38,687 nt of DNA from Bacteroidales bacterium (GTDB taxonomy: Bacteria; Bacteroidota; Bacteroidia; Bacteroidales; UBA932): contig JAEFAI010000023.1 of NCBI GenBank assembly GCA_016291185.1, positions 1-38,687 of the forward strand, in the 5' to 3' direction. Positions 33,480-38,687 of the stretch are shown here, one piece after another. The position numbers were made by a program, and so were the translations under genes. Every line of letters begins with the position of its first letter. Within the stretch, counting starts at the first letter, position 1. The notes below the pieces were generated by a model. The model saw nothing but the letters and a program-made list of their open reading frames with translations, ran no database searches and had not been told where the DNA came from.

Positions 33480-35684
33480 ATGGAAAAGGTGACCGTTCTC
33501 CCTCCCGAAAAGTTGATCAACGGTTGGATTGATCCCAAGTATCTCCCCGAAGGCAAGGATAAGTACTATATCCGCAACAAGCAGGTCCACAAGCCGCACG
33601 GCGGCTGGCGGCACCTGACCAGCGATGAGATCGAACGCCTGGTCAAGAACGACAACACGGCCGCCAGTTGGGACACCATTTGGGTCTCCGACGAATTCCG
33701 CCCGCAGGCGATCAAGAACAACAAGTTCTTCGGTACGGTGCGCATCGGACGCGTGTCCGAGAACGGCCTCCAGTTCCACGACCTGCGCCTGCCGATCGGC
33801 ATCACCAATTCCTCGATTCACTCCTGCGATATCGGCGACGACTGTGCCATCCACAATGTCCATTACCTGTCCCATTATATCATCGGTAACCGTTGCATGC
33901 TCTTCAATATCGAAGAAATGTGTACCACGGACCACTCCAAGTTCGGCAACGGCATCATCAAGGACGGCGAGCCAGAGGATGTGCGCGTGCGCATCGAGAT
34001 CATGAACGAGACGGGCTGCCGCGCGGTCTATCCCTTTGACGGGATGACGACGGCGGATGCCTACATGTGGGCCAAGTACATTGACGACGAACCCCTGCAG
34101 CAGAAGCTCCGCGAGATTACCCAGGCTTCGGTGGACAGCCACCGAGGCTACTACGGCACGGTGGGCGAGGGCTGCGTGATCAAGAATTCCTCCATCATCA
34201 AGGATGCCCGGATCGGTGCCTCCTGCTACATCAAAGGCGCCAGCAAACTCAAGAACATCACGATCAACTCCTCCGAGAAGGAGCCGTCCCAGATCGGCGA
34301 GAACGTCATCCTGGTCAACGGTATCATGGGCTACGGCAGCCGCGCCTTCTACTCCTGCACGGCCATCCGTTTCGTGATCGGCAACAACAGCGCCCTCAAG
34401 TTCGGCGCCCGCCTGATCAACTCCATCCTCGGCGACAATTCCACGATTTCCTGCTGCGAAGTGCTCCACAACCTCATCTTCCCGGCGCACGAGCAGCACC
34501 ACAACAATTCCTTCCTCATCGCCGCCTGCGTCAAGGGCCAGAGCAACATGGCCGCCGGCGCGACCATCGGCTCCAACCACAACAGCCGGACCAACGACAA
34601 CGAGGTGGTGGCCGGTCGCGGCTTCTGGCCCGGCCTGTGCACCAGCATCAAGCATTCCTGCGTGTTCGCCAGCTATACCCTCCTTGCGAAGGCCGACTAC
34701 CCGGCCGAGCTGAACATCCCGCTGCCGTTCTCCCTGCTGAGCAACAATGCCAAGGAGGACCGCCTGGAGGTGGCCCCGGCCTACTGGTGGAGCCACAATA
34801 TGTACGCGCTGGCGCGCAACAACTGGAAGTACAAGACCCGCGACAAGCGGATCACCAAGACCCAGAACATCGAATTCGATACCTTCGCCCCCGACAGCAT
34901 GTCGGAGGTCATCCACGCCCGCGAACTGCTGGAGCGCTGGACGGCCAAGGCGTGGTATCGCCATGAGAATAAACCTTTTGCAAAACTCAAGGACGAGCAG
35001 CTGCGGGCCAAGGGCCGCGAACTGCTTGGCGGGGACGCCAAGACGGTTGACGCGCTTGAAGTCCTTGGCGAAAACATGGAGAAGAGCCAGCGCGACGTCC
35101 TTATCCGCCGGCCCTGGCGGGCGTACCGTGCCTACGGCGACATGCTGGTGCATTATGCCGTGATGAACGCACTGGACTACGTTGAGGCCAATCCGGGCGA
35201 GACGCTCTCTTCCCTGTCTGCGCTGCTGAAGAGCCGTCGTCAGTGCGAGTGGGTCAACCTGGGCGGCCAGTTGATGATGACGACCGAGTTCGACCGTCTC
35301 CGCGCCGATATCCGAAGCGGAAAACTGGCTTCCTGGAAGGACATCCACAAGCGTTACAACGACATCTGGAAGCGCTACCCCGTCGATAAGCTCCGCCACG
35401 CCTATCATTCGCTCTGCTCGCTGCTGGGCGTCGAAAAGATGGACGCTGCCCTGTGGCAGCAGGTCATCGACGAGGAGGTGCGTATCCAGCACTACATCTG
35501 CGATGCGGTGTACAACTCCCGCCAGAAAGACCACGAGAATCCCTTCCGCCAGGCCACTTACCGCAACGCCGAGGAGATGACCGCCGCGATCGGGACCCTG
35601 GAAGACAACAGCTTCGTCCGGCAGATCCGCTCGGAGACCGAGACCAACCTCCGCCGCCTCGAGCAGCTTCGTTCACGTATCTAA
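33480..35684 (+). CDS. DUF4954-type protein with left-handed beta-helix
   Basis: This 734-residue cytosolic protein matches what I know of the DUF4954 family, almost confined to Bacteroidota and of unknown function. The middle part (about residues 80-380) has hexapeptide-like repeats typical of a left-handed beta-helix (IGITNSSIHSCDIGDDCAIHN, VGEGCVIKNSSIIKDARIGASCYIKG, IGNNSALKFGARLINSILGDNSTISC), as in sugar-nucleotide acyl/nucleotidyltransferases. A helical C-terminal region follows (RPWRAYRAYGDMLVHYAVMNALDYV). It is 12 bp upstream of a SIS-domain sugar isomerase gene, which suggests a role with sugar phosphates; this is inference. Confidence 0.88.
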   Translation: MEKVTVLPPEKLINGWIDPKYLPEGKDKYYIRNKQVHKPHGGWRHLTSDEIERLVKNDNTAASWDTIWVSDEFRPQAIKNNKFFGTVRIGRVSENGLQFHDLRLPIGITNSSIHSCDIGDDCAIHNVHYLSHYIIGNRCMLFNIEEMCTTDHSKFGNGIIKDGEPEDVRVRIEIMNETGCRAVYPFDGMTTADAYMWAKYIDDEPLQQKLREITQASVDSHRGYYGTVGEGCVIKNSSIIKDARIGASCYIKGASKLKNITINSSEKEPSQIGENVILVNGIMGYGSRAFYSCTAIRFVIGNNSALKFGARLINSILGDNSTISCCEVLHNLIFPAHEQHHNNSFLIAACVKGQSNMAAGATIGSNHNSRTNDNEVVAGRGFWPGLCTSIKHSCVFASYTLLAKADYPAELNIPLPFSLLSNNAKEDRLEVAPAYWWSHNMYALARNNWKYKTRDKRITKTQNIEFDTFAPDSMSEVIHARELLERWTAKAWYRHENKPFAKLKDEQLRAKGRELLGGDAKTVDALEVLGENMEKSQRDVLIRRPWRAYRAYGDMLVHYAVMNALDYVEANPGETLSSLSALLKSRRQCEWVNLGGQLMMTTEFDRLRADIRSGKLASWKDIHKRYNDIWKRYPVDKLRHAYHSLCSLLGVEKMDAALWQQVIDEEVRIQHYICDAVYNSRQKDHENPFRQATYRNAEEMTAAIGTLEDNSFVRQIRSETETNLRRLEQLRSRI

Positions 35685-35696
35685 AACCCTAATTAT

Positions 35697-36707
35697 ATGA
35701 ATCTTATAGACAATAAGTACGCCAAGTACTACCTGGTCCAGGAGATGATGGGCACCGTCCCTACCGTCGCCAAGTTTGATCCCGCTTGCTCCCAGTTCGT
35801 CGCGGACTCGCTCCGCAAGACGGGCCGTATGTTCTTCACCGGCGAGGGCTCTTCCCGCCTCTTCCCGGCCAAGAACTGCCGCCGTGTCGCGCTGACCTGG
35901 GGCCTGCCCGTCGAGGTCCAGAACGACGGCTCCCACCAGGCTGCGGAGTATGACCTGAGCAAGTTCACCGTCCTGGTCGATTCCAACTCCGGCCGCACCA
36001 AGGAGGCCCTGATGCTCGCCAAGAAGCTTCAGGCCGAAGGCCATAAGAATTGCTTCGCGCTGAGCGCCAACCCCGACACCCCGATCCGTCAGGCCTGTGT
36101 GGACGGCCACGTCCTCGGCTGCGGTTGGGAGGAGGCTGTCGCCGCTACGAAGAGCGTGGCCGAGCAGGCTCTCTTCTGCGAGTCCATCATCTGGAACCTC
36201 GCCGGCAAGGATATGAAGGCCGCCCTGAAGGGCCTTCCTGAGAAGCTCGAGCAGGCGATGACCCTGCCCGTGGATCCCGAGATCGTGAAATGGGTGAAAG
36301 GCGCCCACACCATCTACTTCGCGGGCTACAACGACGGCGTGGCCGAGGAGCTGACCCTCAAGACCAACGAGATCACCCGCCGCAAAAGCGACTACCTGGA
36401 GGGCACCTACGCCGTCCACGGCATCGAGGAAGTGATGCAGGAGGGCGACATCGTGTTCGTGGTGAACCCGATCGAGAGCGAGTACGACAAGTTCCTGACC
36501 GTCTTCAAGGGCGCGGGCGTGCACGTGGTCGCCATTGACACCAAGCCGACGCCGTTCGAGAAGACCATCGTCGTGCCGGACGCCGGCGCGCTGCAGGCAT
36601 ATGTTTATCTTTGCGCGGGCTGGAACGTCCTCGTGGAGGTCGGCATCAGCGACGGCATCAATCTCGACAAGCCGGAGCGTGCCCGCAAGGTTGGTAACGA
36701 AATGTAA
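35697..36707 (+). CDS. SIS-domain protein (sugar-phosphate isomerase-like)
   Basis: The 336-residue protein has two SIS domains, similar to the isomerase half of GlmS or to FrlB/AgaS. The first has FFTGEGSSRLFPAK, the VEVQNDGSHQAAEYDLSKFTVLVDSNSGRTKEALMLAKKL phosphosugar-binding strand and EEAVAATKSVAEQALF. The second has TIYFAGYNDGVAEELTLKTNEITRRKSDYLEGTYAVHGIEEVMQEGDIVFVVNPIE. There is no glutaminase domain. It probably acts on a phosphorylated (amino)sugar, substrate unknown. It is placed between the DUF4954 gene and lplA with gaps of 12 and 15 bp, so all three are likely co-transcribed. Confidence 0.88.
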   Translation: MNLIDNKYAKYYLVQEMMGTVPTVAKFDPACSQFVADSLRKTGRMFFTGEGSSRLFPAKNCRRVALTWGLPVEVQNDGSHQAAEYDLSKFTVLVDSNSGRTKEALMLAKKLQAEGHKNCFALSANPDTPIRQACVDGHVLGCGWEEAVAATKSVAEQALFCESIIWNLAGKDMKAALKGLPEKLEQAMTLPVDPEIVKWVKGAHTIYFAGYNDGVAEELTLKTNEITRRKSDYLEGTYAVHGIEEVMQEGDIVFVVNPIESEYDKFLTVFKGAGVHVVAIDTKPTPFEKTIVVPDAGALQAYVYLCAGWNVLVEVGISDGINLDKPERARKVGNEM

Positions 36708-36722
36708 TTCCCCGGTCGCCGT

Positions 36723-37718
36723 ATGCGGTTTCTGACAAACCCTTCGACCGACCCCTGGTACAATATGTCGTTCGACGAGTATTGCCTGGAGCAGTATCCG
36801 TCGAACGACGTCTTTTTCTATCTCTGGCGCAACCGGCCCTCCGTGATCGTAGGCGCCAACCAAAATGTCTATACCGAGGTGAACCTCGGCTTCCTGGAGG
36901 CGAACGACATCCGCCTCGCCCGCCGGGTGACGGGCGGCGGTGCCGTGTATCACGACCTGCAGAACCTGAACTACACGCTTGTGGGGAGGGAAGTGTCGCC
37001 GGAACCGATGGTGCGCGCCCTGCGCGCGCTGGGCGTGCCGGCGGAGCTGACCGGGCGCAATGACATCTTCGTCGAGGGCCGCAAAGTGTCCGGCTATGCC
37101 CGCCGCCTCTGGCGCGACCGGCAGATCATCCACGGCACGCTGATGTACGACGTGGATCTGGATACGCTCTCCCACGCGCTGGACGTGCCGGGCTCCAAGC
37201 TCGCCGTCAAGGGAATCGCCTCCGTGCGCAGCCGGGTAGCCAACCTGAAGGACTATCTGCCGCAGTTCCCTTCGCTCGATGCCCTGCAGGCAGCCCTGCA
37301 GGAAATGCTGGCGGCGGGCGACGGGGAATTACCCTTCGATGAGGGGCGCCGCGCAGAAGTGCAGCGTCTTTCGGATGAGAAATTCTCCACCTGGGACTGG
37401 ATCTATGGCCAGTCCCGCGCGGCGGATCTGGTTCGCCGGGCGCGTTTTGCCTGCGGCACTGTCGAGGCGCACATCTCCCTGGACCGCGGTGTGCTGACTG
37501 CCCTGCGCTTTGCGGGCGACTTTCAGGGCGCCCTCCCCGCCGCCGGCCTCGTCGACCGCCTCGTCGGCTTGCGCTTCGAGCGGGCCTCGCTTTGCGAGGC
37601 GCTCGAAGCGCAGGCCCTGCGGGCTGATGACCGGGGGGCGTTCCCCCCGGACCCCCCGTCCGTAGCTGCTTATTTCGATGATCTGAGCCCGCAGGAACTA
37701 CTTGATCTTCTTTTTTGA
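36723..37718 (+). CDS. lplA: Lipoate-protein ligase A
   Basis: LplA attaches free lipoate to lipoyl domains of 2-oxoacid dehydrogenases and GcvH. The 331-residue protein has LWRNRPSVIVGANQNVYTEVN, the lipoate-binding RRVTGGGAVYHDLQNLNYT, the catalytic-Lys motif GRNDIFVEGRKVSGYARR and HGTLMYDVDLDTLSHAL. The C-terminal accessory domain carries the KFSTWDWIYG signature of the full-length ligase. In E. coli the motif reads GNA rather than GYA. It ends 42 bp before the rRNA promoter. Confidence 0.93.
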   Translation: MRFLTNPSTDPWYNMSFDEYCLEQYPSNDVFFYLWRNRPSVIVGANQNVYTEVNLGFLEANDIRLARRVTGGGAVYHDLQNLNYTLVGREVSPEPMVRALRALGVPAELTGRNDIFVEGRKVSGYARRLWRDRQIIHGTLMYDVDLDTLSHALDVPGSKLAVKGIASVRSRVANLKDYLPQFPSLDALQAALQEMLAAGDGELPFDEGRRAEVQRLSDEKFSTWDWIYGQSRAADLVRRARFACGTVEAHISLDRGVLTALRFAGDFQGALPAAGLVDRLVGLRFERASLCEALEAQALRADDRGAFPPDPPSVAAYFDDLSPQELLDLLF

Positions 37719-37736
37719 AAAATTTCTCAAAATAAA

Positions 37737-37768
37737 TTTGGCAAATTCGAAAAAGTGGTTTACCTTTG
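37737..37768 (+). promoter_or_regulatory. rRNA operon promoter
   Basis: TTTG (37737-37740), 20-bp AT-rich spacer and TACCTTTG (37761-37768), followed by CAGTCCCT. The 16S gene begins about 150 nt downstream. The leader contains a CCTTTCC/GGAAGG hairpin (about 37773-37790). Confidence 0.9.
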
Positions 37769-37916
37769 CAGTCCCTTTCCGAGAGGAAGGAATGAAGATC
37801 ATTGAAAATACTGGAAGATAAGTACAAGCAAGTACCGAGAAACTAAGAATCGAGAGCGTTGATTTCTTTGGAAATTGATCGAGTGTCAGGAGAGACTAAG
37901 AAGTATAAAAGAATAT

Positions 37917-38687
<771 letters not shown>

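Noticed and set aside
33453..35534. 693-codon open frame antisense to the DUF4954 gene
   Set aside because: It mirrors the codon pattern of the real gene on the other strand; no motif, and it would begin inside the sense gene.

Overview
The window is a 38.7 kb piece of a GC-rich Bacteroidota (Bacteroidales-type) chromosome. Three things support this. The partial 16S gene at the right end has a Bacteroidales-like sequence. Many genes are preceded by the Bacteroidetes -7 box TAnnTTTG, several with a -33 TTTG/TTG 19-21 bp upstream. The protein set is also typical: a 734-residue DUF4954-type protein, a diheme cytochrome b-type SdhC, a 331-residue EF-Ts, partly zinc-free L36 and zinc-free S14, and few Shine-Dalgarno sequences. 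The genus is not resolved; an uncultured gut or rumen lineage is a guess. No stretch longer than 300 bases lacks a gene.

Layout. (1) 1-9070 (+): the spc/alpha ribosomal operon from the end of rplX to rplQ, including secY, map, infA and rpoA. (2) 9111-12018 (-): aroB and a fused dehydroquinate dehydratase-EPSP synthase gene, convergent with rplQ. (3) 12087-12206: tRNA-Leu(CAA) with its own promoter and terminator. (4) 12352-15122 (-): an accessory operon of an ECF sigma factor, a membrane protein, a secreted alpha/beta hydrolase and a small unknown protein. (5) 15268-19283: a lipoprotein esterase, a decayed serine-hydrolase gene, a secreted unknown protein, a lipoprotein polysaccharide deacetylase and a DAACS-family symporter. 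(6) 19304-21725: a mirror-symmetric quartet in which two membrane-anchored LytTR regulators lie tail to tail, each divergent from a small MotA/TolQ/ExbB-like membrane protein. (7) 21825-25893: Xaa-Pro aminopeptidase (-), then dusB-lpxK (+). (8) 25906-31096: pyrH-frr (-), then sdhC and rplM-rpsI-rpsB-tsf (+). (9) 31165-33293: a flippase-like membrane protein and a lipoprotein cyclophilin, overlapping by ATGA. (10) 33480-37718: DUF4954 protein, SIS-domain protein and lipoate-protein ligase. (11) 37761-38687: rRNA promoter, leader and the first half of 16S rRNA.

Most of the sequence is conserved housekeeping DNA (translation, transcription, secretion, shikimate pathway, lipid A, pyrimidine, respiration). 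The best candidate for something undescribed is the 19.3-21.7 kb quartet, which looks like an inverted duplication of a two-gene membrane-signalling module. Also notable are two families of dispersed palindromes whose copies differ by compensatory changes, an AroD-AroA fusion, an extended promoter motif (TTTGC[A/G]GTCC) shared by rrn, tRNA-Leu, rplM and sdhC, and several genes whose -7 box lies only 5-8 nt before the start codon, which predicts leaderless mRNAs.
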